Shown here: positions 53,232 through 62,565 of the stretch, one piece after another
Position numbering within the stretch: the first letter of the stretch is position 1
Layout: each line of letters starts with the position of its first letter
Assembly (NCBI RefSeq): GCF_002902945.1
Contig: NZ_CP026101.1
Coordinates: forward strand, 3,596,001 to 3,660,000
Direction: 5' to 3'
Length of the DNA stretch: 64,000 nucleotides
Source: Paraburkholderia caribensis
GTDB lineage: Bacteria; Pseudomonadota; Gammaproteobacteria; Burkholderiales; Burkholderiaceae
The notes under the pieces: model-generated
The model's input: only the letters and a program-made list of their open reading frames with translations
Databases searched by the model: none
What the model was told of the DNA's origin: nothing
Position numbers and translations under genes: made by a program

Positions 53232-53506
53232 ATATGTTTACCGTATGTATACGTAGTAGAAGTTAACAAGCCCGCTGCATTTCTGTGGATAACTGGGGTT
53301 TACCGAAGCGAATCAGCGTCTTGCAGAACGCATAACCGGATGCACTTGATGTGCGCGCCCGACTGGGTTCAATGAATAACTTTTGGCCGATGTTTACGTC
53401 TGTCGAGTTACCCCGTTTACGTCCACATCGATTCCACACGAGTTTCGCCCGCAATTTTCCCGGTTATCCACAACGCGCCGTGGATAACTTTTCCACAGGA
53501 AGAATG
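53232..53506. other. candidate chromosomal replication origin core (region B)
   Basis: Holds four DnaA boxes: TTATCCACA perfect on the minus strand at 53284-53292 and perfect on the plus strand at 53464-53472, a one-mismatch box (minus) at 53479-53487, and TTTTCCACA at 53489-53497. It also carries four GTTTAC motifs (53236-53241, 53298-53303, 53392-53397, 53415-53420), two extending to GTTTACGT, and copy B of the origin-like element. The stretch is clearly richer in A+T than the coding DNA around it. No gene is present. A regulatory region for mnmC-adjacent genes is the alternative. Confidence 0.6.
53237..53270 (-). repeat. origin-like element, copy B (inverted relative to copy A)
   Basis: Read on the minus strand it begins CTTGTTAACT, then TTC-TACTAC and a TACGTA-based near-palindrome, and ends in TAAAC. 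The DnaA box at 53284-53292 lies exactly 13 bases before it, the same spacing and order as in copy A. Boundaries may be off by a few bases. Confidence 0.7.
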
Positions 53507-55471
53507 TCAGTTCGTGGTGCCGAGCCGTAGCGCGCGCAAGAGAAAACGCGCGGGATCGAGGGCTTCGGCGAGCTCCCGCTCGATTGGCCACGGCTCGCCT
53601 TCTATCTGCGAAGCGATCAGTTCCGCGCCCAGCGACGCCCATACGAGTCCGCGCGAGCCGAACGCGAATGCGCCATACAGCCCTTGCGCGCGCGGTAGAT
53701 CCAGCGGCCATGCGCCGCGCAGCTTGCTGGCGTCGTGCGTCGCGGCTGCTTCGTCGGCGAATGCGCCGATCAACGGTAGACGGTCGCTCGTCACGCAGCG
53801 GAACGCGACGCGCCCCGCCAGCGAAGCAGGCTCACGCGTGATCGCATCGCGCATGTCGGGCAGCATCTGGGCGACACGCTCGATGTTCTCGACGTGAGCG
53901 TCATCGCGTATTTGCGTGTCGGGATCGTCGATGTCGTAGGTTGCGCCCGTCAGCGTCGAGCCATCGCTTAGCGACACCGCGTATCCTTCGCCGATCACGG
54001 GAACACGCAACGCCTGCGCCGTATCGATGGGCAGCAGCGTCAATTGACCGCGCACGCTGCGCGTTGGCGCGTGATGCAGGCCGGCGATGCGCGCGGCCTC
54101 ATGCGCATTCGCAAAGATGACGACGGGTGCGCTGGCAATCGCCGCGTCGTTCGCATCGAACACCATCCATTGGTTCGCAACGCGTTCGACGCGCGATGCC
54201 AGCACGTTGAAGCGGCGCTCCAGCAACCCGCCCGCCGCCTCGCATTGCGCTGCGCAGAGCGACGCTGGATCGATCCAGCCGCCGTGCGGAAAGAACCAGC
54301 CGCCCCGCGCGACGCGCATGCCGGCGATACCTTGCGCTTCTTCGTGGGAAACGGCGGTCACGTAATCCCGTGGATAAGCGAAGGAAGCGAACGCCTGCGT
54401 CATCGCCCGGGCTTCGTCTTCATCCGCGGCGATTTGCAGCAGACCTTCCGGGCCGCGCAACGGACGATATCCGCGCTGTTCGAGCGCGGCCCATTGCCGC
54501 AACGCATAAAGGAAGCCCGCGCGCGTGATTCGCGATCCAACGCTGTCGTCGCGCGACATCATCGGATGAAACACGCCGGCGGGATTGCCCGACGCATCGC
54601 GCGCGACGCCCGCATGCCGTTCGAGCGACGTGACGCGCCAGCCGCGCGCCGTGAGACGCTCGATCGCCGCGCACCCTGCGAGCCCGGTTCCGATCACGAT
54701 GGCATGTCGTTCGTCGACGGCGAGCGGCAACGGGGGCTCATGGCGCCTCACGCGATAGCGCGGCGCAAAGCGCCCGACCAGCATTGCGCGTTTCCATCCG
54801 AAGCCATCGACTTTCCGGTATTCGAAGCCCGCTTGCTGCAATCCCCGTTTCACGTCGCCAGCGCTCGTATAAGTGGCGAAAGTCGCGCCGTCGCCGGCGA
54901 GGCGCGCGAACGCCTTGAAGATCGCGGGCGTCCATAGTTCCGGGTTCTTCGCGGGCGAGAAGCCATCCAGATAGAAGGCGTCGGCGCGCAGCCAGAGCGA
55001 AGGCAGCGTTTGCGCCGCGTCGCCGAACACGAGCGTGAGCGTGACGCGCCCTTCGTCGAACTCGAGCCGATGCGTGCCCGGCACGAGCGTCGGCCATGCG
55101 TCGGCGAGCTGTTGCGCAAGCGGCGCGATCGATGCGTCCGCAACGGCCGCCGCGCTCGCGGCAATCAGATCGCCGCGCGAGAACGGATGCTTTTCCGTCG
55201 ATACGAAGTGCAGGCGCTCGCAACGATCCGGGTCCGCGCGCCATGCGGCCCACGTCACGAGAAAGTTGATGCCCATGCCGAAGCCCGTTTCCAGCACCGT
55301 GAATACGCGCCGTTTTTGCCAGCGCGACGGCAACTCATTGCCTCTCAGGAAGACGTATTCGGCCTGCGCAAGTGCACCGACGGCGCTGTGATAGATGTCG
55401 TCATGGCGTGGCGAATAGGGGGTGCCGTTGTCGCGAAACGCGAGGATGGCGGGAACGAGCGGGTCGGTCAT
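53507..55471 (-). CDS. mnmC: bifunctional tRNA (mnm5s2U34) methyltransferase / FAD-dependent cmnm5s2U34 oxidoreductase
   Basis: A 654-residue fusion that finishes the wobble modification started by MnmEG. The N-terminal methyltransferase domain (about 1-240) has VLETGFGMGINFLVTW and YLDGFSPAKNPELWT; the C-terminal FAD domain begins with AIVIGTGLAGCAAIERL (about 267) and ends with the GLYGAFAFGSRGLVWA block. The start at 55471 (MTDPLVPA) replaces a slightly longer frame. It ends at the border of the candidate origin. Confidence 0.95.
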   Translation of the reverse strand: MTDPLVPAILAFRDNGTPYSPRHDDIYHSAVGALAQAEYVFLRGNELPSRWQKRRVFTVLETGFGMGINFLVTWAAWRADPDRCERLHFVSTEKHPFSRGDLIAASAAAVADASIAPLAQQLADAWPTLVPGTHRLEFDEGRVTLTLVFGDAAQTLPSLWLRADAFYLDGFSPAKNPELWTPAIFKAFARLAGDGATFATYTSAGDVKRGLQQAGFEYRKVDGFGWKRAMLVGRFAPRYRVRRHEPPLPLAVDERHAIVIGTGLAGCAAIERLTARGWRVTSLERHAGVARDASGNPAGVFHPMMSRDDSVGSRITRAGFLYALRQWAALEQRGYRPLRGPEGLLQIAADEDEARAMTQAFASFAYPRDYVTAVSHEEAQGIAGMRVARGGWFFPHGGWIDPASLCAAQCEAAGGLLERRFNVLASRVERVANQWMVFDANDAAIASAPVVIFANAHEAARIAGLHHAPTRSVRGQLTLLPIDTAQALRVPVIGEGYAVSLSDGSTLTGATYDIDDPDTQIRDDAHVENIERVAQMLPDMRDAITREPASLAGRVAFRCVTSDRLPLIGAFADEAAATHDASKLRGAWPLDLPRAQGLYGAFAFGSRGLVWASLGAELIASQIEGEPWPIERELAEALDPARFLLRALRLGTTN

Positions 55472-55939
55472 GCGCAATGAAATGCGGTGCAAGGAAGAGA
55501 AACGGGGAACGGCAAAGCACTGACTGGAAGCACGAATTGGCAGCCGTCACGCCATGCCGACACCCGTCACAGCCCGTCCAGACGGCGTCCGCAGCCTGTC
55601 GCAGAGGTGTCGAACGTTGGCAAAAACCAACGCTGACGGGGCTTTGGACGACTCGGATAGCGCCTATTCGATGCTCTGCAGGCCAAAAATGCTGCTTTCC
55701 ATGCTGTATCAGGCGTTGCAGGGTGTAATTCTTCGAAACCCTTATCCAGATTGGGTTTGCGCTGCGCTATCATAGCAAGCGCCGCGAGGGAAGCGGCAGC
55801 ACGGTGCTCCGTGCGGCGCCAGGCGCGCTGCGGGAGTCGGGGGTATTCCCGAGCCGTCGCTGCTCGACGGCGCGGCGCGCGCACGTATAATCGGCGCGTT
55901 CGCGCTGTTCGTGTCAACCTAAACCAGAAAGGAACCTTA
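55472..55939. promoter_or_regulatory. divergent control region of mnmC and HU
   Basis: Contains an inverted repeat AAACCC-(11)-GGGTTT at about 55736-55758 whose spacer includes TTATCCAGA, one base off the DnaA-box consensus. A TATCAT hexamer at 55768-55773 is a possible -10 for the HU gene, with no good -35. No gene was seen. Confidence 0.35.
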
Positions 55940-56218
55940 ATGAACAAACAGGAACTGATCGACGCCGTCGCAGGTCAGACGGGCGCCAGCAAGGCTCAAA
56001 CCGGCGAGACGCTGGACACGCTGCTTGAAGTCATCAAGAAGGCAGTGGCGAAGGGTGATGCAGTCCAGTTGATCGGCTTCGGCAGCTTCGGTTCGGGCAA
56101 GCGCGCAGCACGTACGGGCCGCAACCCGAAGACGGGCGAAACCATCAAGATTCCGGCCGCGAAGACCGTTAAGTTCACGGCTGGCAAGGCGTTCAAGGAC
56201 GCAGTCAACAAGCGCTAA
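55940..56218 (+). CDS. hupB: DNA-binding protein HU (beta type)
   Basis: A 92-residue nucleoid protein starting MNKQELIDAVAGQTG after AGAAAGGA. The beta-arm signature GFGSFGSGKRAARTGRNPKTGE with the Pro at the tip is intact. HU bends DNA and assists DnaA-driven origin unwinding in other bacteria. It is monocistronic with a strong terminator. Confidence 0.96.
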   Translation: MNKQELIDAVAGQTGASKAQTGETLDTLLEVIKKAVAKGDAVQLIGFGSFGSGKRAARTGRNPKTGETIKIPAAKTVKFTAGKAFKDAVNKR

Positions 56219-56241
56219 GCATCAGCGCCTGAGTTGTTGAC

Positions 56242-56265
56242 ACCCGCCATTGGCGGGTTTTTTTT
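56242..56265 (+). terminator. intrinsic terminator of the HU gene
   Basis: Arms ACCCGCC (56242-56248) and GGCGGGT (56252-56258) with a 3-base loop, followed by a run of eight T residues. It is 24 bases after the stop codon. Confidence 0.92.
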
Positions 56266-56307
56266 CGTCTGCATTTTCGATGACGGCGTTACGTCGGTCC
56301 ATCACGT

Positions 56308-57588
56308 TCAATGACGGTGATGATGATGGCCGTCGTCATCGTGATCGTGGTGATGATGATGGTCGTGGCCATGATCGTGGTCGTGATCGTCGTCTTCGAG
56401 ATCCCACGCGGGGAATGGATCGGTCAGTTCGCGCCAGCCTTCAGCGCCTGACGCGTACTCCTTGTCGGTCAGCAGACACGCATCGAACTTCGCGCGCCAT
56501 TGCGCCGGATCGATGTCGATGCCGATCAGCACCAGTTCCTGGCGACGGTCGCCGATGGTGAAGTCATCGGCATCGCCGTACCAGTCCGCGGCGATTTCTT
56601 CCAGCAGCTCGTCATCGCCTTCGGGCCATTCGCTGCGATCTTGCGCGGCCCACCATGTTCCTGCCGGCGCAGGTCGGCAAGCGCCGCCCGCTTGCGACAG
56701 CGAACCGCCAATCTCGTTGCGCGTCGCGAGCCAGAAGAAGCCCTTGCCGCGCAACACGCCCTTCCACTCTTCATGCAGCAGCGCCCACAACCGTTCGGGA
56801 TGAAACGGCCGCCGCGCGCGATAGACGACATGCCCGACGCCGTGGCCGCCGTTTTCGTTTTCATGGCTCGAAGGATCGTGCAACAACGCGAGCCAGCCGG
56901 CCGCGTTCGACGTCGCGTCGTAATCGAAGCGCCCCGTGCCGATCACTTCCTCGACAGGCGCATTGCCATAACTGCTCACGATCTGCGCGGCGCGCGGGTT
57001 GAGCGCGGCGAGTACGGCCTGCAGATGCGCGAGATCGTCGGCGGAAACGAGGTCCGCCTTGTTGATGACGAACACATCGCAGAACTCGACCTGCTCGATC
57101 AGCACTTCGACGATCGTCCGATCGTCCTCTTCATAAGCGGCGATGCCTCGTTCGGACAGCGCATCGGCCGACGCGTAATCGCGTAGAAAGCCCGCTGCAT
57201 CGATCACGGTCACGGCAGTATCGACACGCACGCGCGCGGCGAGCGCTTCGTCTTCGATGATCGACTCGACGAGGTTCATTGGCTCGTCGGTAGCAGCCGC
57301 CTCGATGACGATCGCATCGAAGCGATCCGCCGACGCCAGTTCGCCGATCTGTTCGAGCAAATCTTCCCCGGCCTGCGCGCACAGACATCCGTTCGGCAAT
57401 TCAACCTGCGAAGCGGGCGACGATGCGGGCGCCGCGTTGTCGATATCGAGGCGCACGGCGGCGAGGTCGGTGACGATCGCGGCCACACGTGGACCAGCGC
57501 GGTTCGACAGAATCTGCTCGACGAGCGCGGTCTTGCCCGCGCCCACGAAACCGGAGATCACGGTGACGGGCAAAAGCGGCTTGTTCAT
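56308..57588 (-). CDS. COG0523/CobW-type metal GTPase with His-rich tail
   Basis: A 426-residue G3E GTPase, beginning at the ATG at 57588. It has the P-loop GFVGAGKT (13-20), the guanine-binding NKAD (176-179) and a CobW C-terminal domain. The metal motif normally reading CxCC is CLCA here (Cys68, Cys70), lacking the last cysteine. The last 30 residues are almost only His and Asp (about 17 His), a metal store. Such proteins deliver Zn, Co or Ni to client proteins. The gene is 39 bases downstream of the HU terminator, convergent with it. Confidence 0.88.
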   Translation of the reverse strand: MNKPLLPVTVISGFVGAGKTALVEQILSNRAGPRVAAIVTDLAAVRLDIDNAAPASSPASQVELPNGCLCAQAGEDLLEQIGELASADRFDAIVIEAAATDEPMNLVESIIEDEALAARVRVDTAVTVIDAAGFLRDYASADALSERGIAAYEEDDRTIVEVLIEQVEFCDVFVINKADLVSADDLAHLQAVLAALNPRAAQIVSSYGNAPVEEVIGTGRFDYDATSNAAGWLALLHDPSSHENENGGHGVGHVVYRARRPFHPERLWALLHEEWKGVLRGKGFFWLATRNEIGGSLSQAGGACRPAPAGTWWAAQDRSEWPEGDDELLEEIAADWYGDADDFTIGDRRQELVLIGIDIDPAQWRAKFDACLLTDKEYASGAEGWRELTDPFPAWDLEDDDHDHDHGHDHHHHHDHDDDGHHHHRH

Positions 57589-57751
57589 CGCGGTACGGAA
57601 AACTTGAAGGTGAATGACGCATGCGCCGTCCGGACGTTCAAACGGACCTGGACAGGCAGCAGCACGAAGCCGCATTGTGCATCAACTGGAGCGAGGCGAC
57701 GCCTTCACTGAAGTGCGGCGAATATGAAACTGGCCGAACGGCGCGGCCCGA

Positions 57752-58195
57752 CTATTTGGCAGGCATCAGATTCCACTTACGAAGAATGGCCACGATTTGC
57801 CGCGCATATTCGTCGCGCAGCGAGGGCGTCTCCGAGTGGTAGGCGCCGACGGCCGCCCATGTGTTGCCGTACTTGTTCATCTTCTGGCGCAGATGCCAGG
57901 CGGCGATGTACACATTCTTGCACGGCTCCATCAGCGTGCCCTGCGAGATGCCGTATTGCGCGAGCACGGGCAGATGCACGGAGTTGATCTGCATGACGCC
58001 ATAGTCGGTCGAACCGTTGGCGTTCTTGTGCACCGCCGTGGGACGGTTATGCGATTCCTGCCACGCAATGGCCCGAAGAATCAACGGGTTGACCTTCTGA
58101 TAACCGGCGGCCTCGTCGAAACAGTCGGCGCGTGCGGACCCGGCGCTAATTAGCGCGGCGAAAGCAACGGCGGCAGTCAGGGCGATTGGCTTCAT
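57752..58195 (-). CDS. periplasmic lytic transglycosylase (IagB/VirB1-like)
   Basis: A 147-residue exported protein with a signal peptide ending SARAD. The SLT fold is shown by the catalytic Glu47 in AIAWQESHNRP, followed by DYGVMQINSVHL and AWHLRQKM. It cleaves glycan strands, a role often linked to inserting secretion complexes or pili through the wall. It is divergent from the type II secretion genes, which suggests but does not prove a link. Confidence 0.88.
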   Translation of the reverse strand: MKPIALTAAVAFAALISAGSARADCFDEAAGYQKVNPLILRAIAWQESHNRPTAVHKNANGSTDYGVMQINSVHLPVLAQYGISQGTLMEPCKNVYIAAWHLRQKMNKYGNTWAAVGAYHSETPSLRDEYARQIVAILRKWNLMPAK

Positions 58196-58694
58196 CGGTC
58201 AAGATGGCAAACTATGTTCGATTCCTAAGCAATGCGACGGTAAAGACGACTCGAAACCTATATCTGGCGGCCTTGCACTCGGGAAAACCCGTTACCGTCG
58301 GGATACTCGAACCGTCATTCCGCCCGTATCATACCGGCTGGACATGACGCGTTAAAGTTGGCCAGCCGACATAAGCGAGTAACTTGCGGCCAAAGGCGGC
58401 CGCAAACGCGCACCCGTCCGCAAGATAAAACTTTCAAGAACTTAACAGATTACGCAATCCGAGAAGCGCCGGATCGGAAACGTTAGAGGAATCGCACGGA
58501 ACTCCCGCGTTCTGTGACATTTCCGACATGAAAAGCTGTTACTGTTCGTTGTTTTTGATTACAGGGAGGCAAGGCATCCTTGGCACTGGCTGCCACGGAA
58601 GCGTTTTGCCGGACCGGGGACGACCAGGTGTCGGCCGGTCGTCCACTGTGCATGACTGTCGGCGGATCACAACGTCGGCTTCGAAACCATATCC
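58196..58694. promoter_or_regulatory. divergent control region of the transglycosylase and gspD
   Basis: About 500 bases without a credible reading frame. An inverted repeat TTGCGGCC-AAAGGC-GGCCGCAA lies at 58384-58405. No clear promoter hexamers were assigned. Confidence 0.35.
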
Positions 58695-61046
58695 ATGAGA
58701 AGAAATCGTATGGCATTGCGTCGCGTCGCGACAGCGTTGCTGGTCGCTGGCATGATCACCGCGCAGATCGCCCACGCTCAGGTGACGCTCAACTTCGTCA
58801 ACGCCGACATCGATCAGGTGGCGAGGGCGATTGGCGCGGCGACGGGTAAAACCATCATCGTCGACCCGCGTGTGAAGGGGCAACTGAACCTGGTTTCCGA
58901 GAATCCCGTTCCGGAGGACCAGGCGCTGAAGACCTTGCAATCCGCGTTGAGAATGCAGGGCTTTTCGCTGGTGCAGGACCATGGCGTCCTGAAGGTCGTA
59001 CCCGAAGCCGATGCGAAGCTGCAAGGCGTGCCGACCTATGTCGGCAATACGCCTGCCGCACGCGGCGATCAGGTGGTCACCCAGGTGTTCCAGCTGAGGA
59101 ATGAATCGGCGAATAACCTGTTGCCCGTATTGCGTCCGCTGATCTCGCCGAACAACACGGTCGCGGCCTATCCGGGCAACAACACGATCGTCGTGACGGA
59201 CTACGCGGATAACGTGCGCCGTATCGCCCAGATCATCCAGGGCGTCGACACGGCGGCGGGCCAGCAGGTGCAGGTCGTGCCGCTGAAGAACGCGAATGCG
59301 ATCGACGTCGCGCAACAGATGGCGAAGATGCTCGACCCGGGCACGATCGGCAATACCGATGCGACGCTCAAGGTGTCCGTGCAGGCCGATCCGCGCACCA
59401 ATTCGCTGCTGCTGCGCGCGTCGAACGCGGGACGTCTCGCGGCGGCAAAGTCGCTCGCCAGGCAGCTCGACGCCGCAACCGGCCAGCCCGGCAACATGCA
59501 CGTCGTATCGTTGCGCAATGCGGACGCCGTGCGTCTTGCGAAGACCTTGCGCGGCATGCTCGGCAAGGGTGGCGGCGGCGGCAACGAGTCGTCGTCGGGC
59601 GGCGGCAATAACGCGAACTCGTTCAACCAGAACAACTCGCCCTCGTCGACGGGTGGCGCGGGCACGCCGCCGCTGCCGTCGGGATCGATGGGCGGTTCGT
59701 CAGGGTCGTCGCTGGGCACCAATCCGCTGGGCGGCGGCGCCGGCGGTGGCGGCTATGGCGGTCAGGGCAACAGCAACTCGGATTTTCTCGGCGAAAAGGA
59801 AGGCAGCGGCGGTGACGACAATCAGCCAGGCGGCATGATCCAGGCCGACGCGTCGACGAACTCGCTGATCATCACCGCGTCCGATCCCGTCTACCGCAAT
59901 CTGCGCACCGTCATCGACCAGCTCGACGTGCGCCGCCCGCAGGTCTACATCGAAGCGCTGATCGTCGAGCTGAACTCGAACACGAACGCCAACCTTGGTA
60001 TCCAGTGGCAGATCGGCAGCGGCAACCTGCTTGCCGGCACCAACCTTGCCACGGGCGGCGGCAACAGTATCGTCAACCTGACTGCGGCAGCGGCGGCCAA
60101 CGCCACGACGGGCGGCCTCGCCACCGCGCTGGCGACGCAGAATCTCCAGCAGGGCCTGAATGTGGGCTGGCTGCACAACCTGTTCGGTGTGCAGGGGCTC
60201 GGCGCGTTGCTGCAGGCGTTGTCGCAGACGGCCGATGCCAACGTGCTGTCCACGCCTAACCTCATCACGCTCGACAATCAGGAAGCGAAGATCGTCGTCG
60301 GTACGAACGTGCCGATCCAGACAGGCTCATACTCGAACCTGACGAGCAGCACGGCGAGCACGGCTTTCAACACCTTCGATCGCATCGACGTGGGCCTGAC
60401 GCTGCATATCAAGCCGCAGATCACCGAAGGCGGCATCCTCAAACTGCAGTTGTACACGGAAGATTCAGCGATCGTGGCGGGCACGACCAATGTGGCGACC
60501 AATCCGGCTGGCCCCGAGTTCACGAAGCGCTCGATCCAGTCGACGGTGCTTGCCGACAACGGCGAGATCATCGTGCTGGGCGGCCTGATGCAGGACAATT
60601 ACCAGGTCAGCAACAGCAAGGTGCCGCTGCTCGGCGACATCCCGTGGATCGGCCAGTTGTTCCGCTCGGAAAACAAGATTCGCGCGAAGACCAACCTGCT
60701 GGTATTCCTGCGTCCGGTGATCATCAACGACCGCGACACGGCGCAAGCGGTGACGGCGAACCGCTATGACTACATCCAGGGCGTGACGGGCGCGTACAAG
60801 TCCGATAACAACCTGATCAAGGACAAGGACGATCCCGTGGTGCCGCCGATGCCGGTTGGCCCGAGCCAGGGGGGATCGACGCTGAACCTGTTCGATCTCG
60901 ACGCGATGCGTCGTCAACAGGCGCTTGGCGTGCCCGTCCCGGCTCCGGCGTACGTTCCGCAGCAGCAACCTCAGCCACAGATGCAGCCGCCCGCACAAAC
61001 GGTCCCGGTTCAACCGGCCACCGGTACGCAGAAGGTGCAGCCGTGA
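58695..61046 (+). CDS. gspD: type II secretion outer membrane secretin
   Basis: A 783-residue secretin. It has a signal peptide ending AQIAHAQ (about 29), N0-N3 ring domains (VNADIDQVARAIGAATGKTIIVDPRVKG is N0), a Gly/Ser/Asn-rich insertion (about 293-375) in the N3 domain, and the membrane domain with VGTNVPIQTG and the GLMQDNYQVSNSKVPLLGDIPWIGQLFR region. The C-terminal tail is Pro/Gln-rich and may bind a pilotin. It is the first gene of the D-E-F operon. Confidence 0.95.
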   Translation: MRRNRMALRRVATALLVAGMITAQIAHAQVTLNFVNADIDQVARAIGAATGKTIIVDPRVKGQLNLVSENPVPEDQALKTLQSALRMQGFSLVQDHGVLKVVPEADAKLQGVPTYVGNTPAARGDQVVTQVFQLRNESANNLLPVLRPLISPNNTVAAYPGNNTIVVTDYADNVRRIAQIIQGVDTAAGQQVQVVPLKNANAIDVAQQMAKMLDPGTIGNTDATLKVSVQADPRTNSLLLRASNAGRLAAAKSLARQLDAATGQPGNMHVVSLRNADAVRLAKTLRGMLGKGGGGGNESSSGGGNNANSFNQNNSPSSTGGAGTPPLPSGSMGGSSGSSLGTNPLGGGAGGGGYGGQGNSNSDFLGEKEGSGGDDNQPGGMIQADASTNSLIITASDPVYRNLRTVIDQLDVRRPQVYIEALIVELNSNTNANLGIQWQIGSGNLLAGTNLATGGGNSIVNLTAAAAANATTGGLATALATQNLQQGLNVGWLHNLFGVQGLGALLQALSQTADANVLSTPNLITLDNQEAKIVVGTNVPIQTGSYSNLTSSTASTAFNTFDRIDVGLTLHIKPQITEGGILKLQLYTEDSAIVAGTTNVATNPAGPEFTKRSIQSTVLADNGEIIVLGGLMQDNYQVSNSKVPLLGDIPWIGQLFRSENKIRAKTNLLVFLRPVIINDRDTAQAVTANRYDYIQGVTGAYKSDNNLIKDKDDPVVPPMPVGPSQGGSTLNLFDLDAMRRQQALGVPVPAPAYVPQQQPQPQMQPPAQTVPVQPATGTQKVQP

Positions 61047-62560
61047 GCACGCCGCACGCGCCCGGCAGCGCGCCGCTCGAGTCAGCGGCGACGGGCGGAG
61101 CGCATCGCGAGCCGCCCTCTGCGCTTGCCGCGCGGCTCGTGCCGTATGGCTTCGCGAAGAGCGGCCAGATTCTCGTCGCGCATCAACACGCCGATTCCAT
61201 GGAAGTGTGGATCAGCGAGCGCACGACGCAGGCCGCGCTCGCGGAAGTCGCGCGCAATTTCGGCGCGGTGTCGGTGGTGCGGCTCGATGCGGATGAACTC
61301 GCGCAGGCGATCAATCAGGCCTATTCGCGTCAGGACGGCAGTGCCGCGCAGGTGGTCGGCGAAGTGGAAGGCGAAGTCGATCTGTCGCGTCTGATGCAGG
61401 ACATTCCCGAAGTGGAAGACCTGCTGGAATCCGAAGACGACGCGCCGATCATCCGCATGATCAACGCATTGCTCACGCAGGCCGCGCGCGAACAGGCGTC
61501 GGATATTCATATCGAACCGTTCGAGAATGCGTCAGTGGTGCGCTTTCGCGTCGACGGCACGTTGCGCGACGTGGTGCGTCCGAAAAAAGCGCTGCACGGC
61601 GCGCTGATTTCGCGGATCAAGATCATGGCGCAACTCGATATTGCCGAGAAGCGTTTGCCGCAGGATGGCCGCATCACGTTGCGTGTCGGCGGAAGGCCCG
61701 TCGACGTGCGCGTATCGACTTTACCGACGGGCCACGGCGAGCGCGCCGTGCTGCGTTTGCTGGAAAAAGACGCGCAGCGCCTGAATCTCGAAGCGCTCGG
61801 CATGGCGTCCGATACGCTCGGCCAGTTCGACAAGCTGATTTCGCGTCCGCACGGCATCGTGCTCGTGACGGGCCCGACGGGCTCAGGCAAGACGACGACG
61901 CTGTACGCATCGATGTCGCGGCTCGAGACGGCGACGACGAACATCATGACCGTCGAAGACCCGATCGAATACGATCTGTCCGGCATTGGTCAGACACAGG
62001 TCAACGAGCGGATCGGCATGACCTTCGCTCGCGCGCTGCGTTCCATTCTGCGTCAGGACCCGGACGTCATCATGATCGGTGAAATCCGCGATCTCGAAAC
62101 GGCGCAGATCGCCGTGCAGGCGTCGCTGACGGGCCACCTCGTGCTCGCCACCTTGCACACCAACGACGCCGCCTCCGCCGTCACGCGTCTGACGGACATG
62201 GGTGTCGAGCCGTATCTGCTCGCGTCGTCGCTGCTCGGCGTGCTCGCGCAGCGGCTCGTGCGGCGTCTGTGTCCCGTGTGCAAAGAAGAGCGCGAGGAAG
62301 AAGGCGGCCGCAAGTTCTGGCATCCCGTCGGCTGCGAAAGGTGCGGACATTCTGGCTATGCGGGACGGCGCGGCGTGTACGAACTGCTGAACGTCGACGA
62401 ATCGATCCGCTCGCTGATTCACCGTAATGCCTCCGACGCCGAGATTCTCGAAACCGGCCGCAAGCACGGCATGCGCACGTTGCGCGAGGACGGGGAACGC
62501 TGGCTCGCATCGGGCTTGACGTCGCTCGAAGAAGTGATACGCGTGACGGGCGGGGTCTAA
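61043..62560 (+). CDS. gspE: type II secretion cytoplasmic ATPase
   Basis: A 505-residue ATPase that drives pseudopilus assembly. Walker A GPTGSGKT is at 277-284, the Asp box at VEDPIEYDLSGIGQTQVN, Walker B at DPDVIMIGEIRDLETA and the His box at ATLHTNDA. A zinc site with CPVC and CERC follows. The start is GTG at 61043, overlapping the gspD stop codon (GTGA), so the two are translationally coupled. Confidence 0.96.
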   Translation: MSTPHAPGSAPLESAATGGAHREPPSALAARLVPYGFAKSGQILVAHQHADSMEVWISERTTQAALAEVARNFGAVSVVRLDADELAQAINQAYSRQDGSAAQVVGEVEGEVDLSRLMQDIPEVEDLLESEDDAPIIRMINALLTQAAREQASDIHIEPFENASVVRFRVDGTLRDVVRPKKALHGALISRIKIMAQLDIAEKRLPQDGRITLRVGGRPVDVRVSTLPTGHGERAVLRLLEKDAQRLNLEALGMASDTLGQFDKLISRPHGIVLVTGPTGSGKTTTLYASMSRLETATTNIMTVEDPIEYDLSGIGQTQVNERIGMTFARALRSILRQDPDVIMIGEIRDLETAQIAVQASLTGHLVLATLHTNDAASAVTRLTDMGVEPYLLASSLLGVLAQRLVRRLCPVCKEEREEEGGRKFWHPVGCERCGHSGYAGRRGVYELLNVDESIRSLIHRNASDAEILETGRKHGMRTLREDGERWLASGLTSLEEVIRVTGGV

Positions 62561-62565
62561 AGCGC

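Noticed and set aside
52813..53256. A 147-codon plus-strand frame in the origin-like area
   Set aside because: No ribosome-binding site, no family features, odd composition, and it runs into the conserved repeat element.
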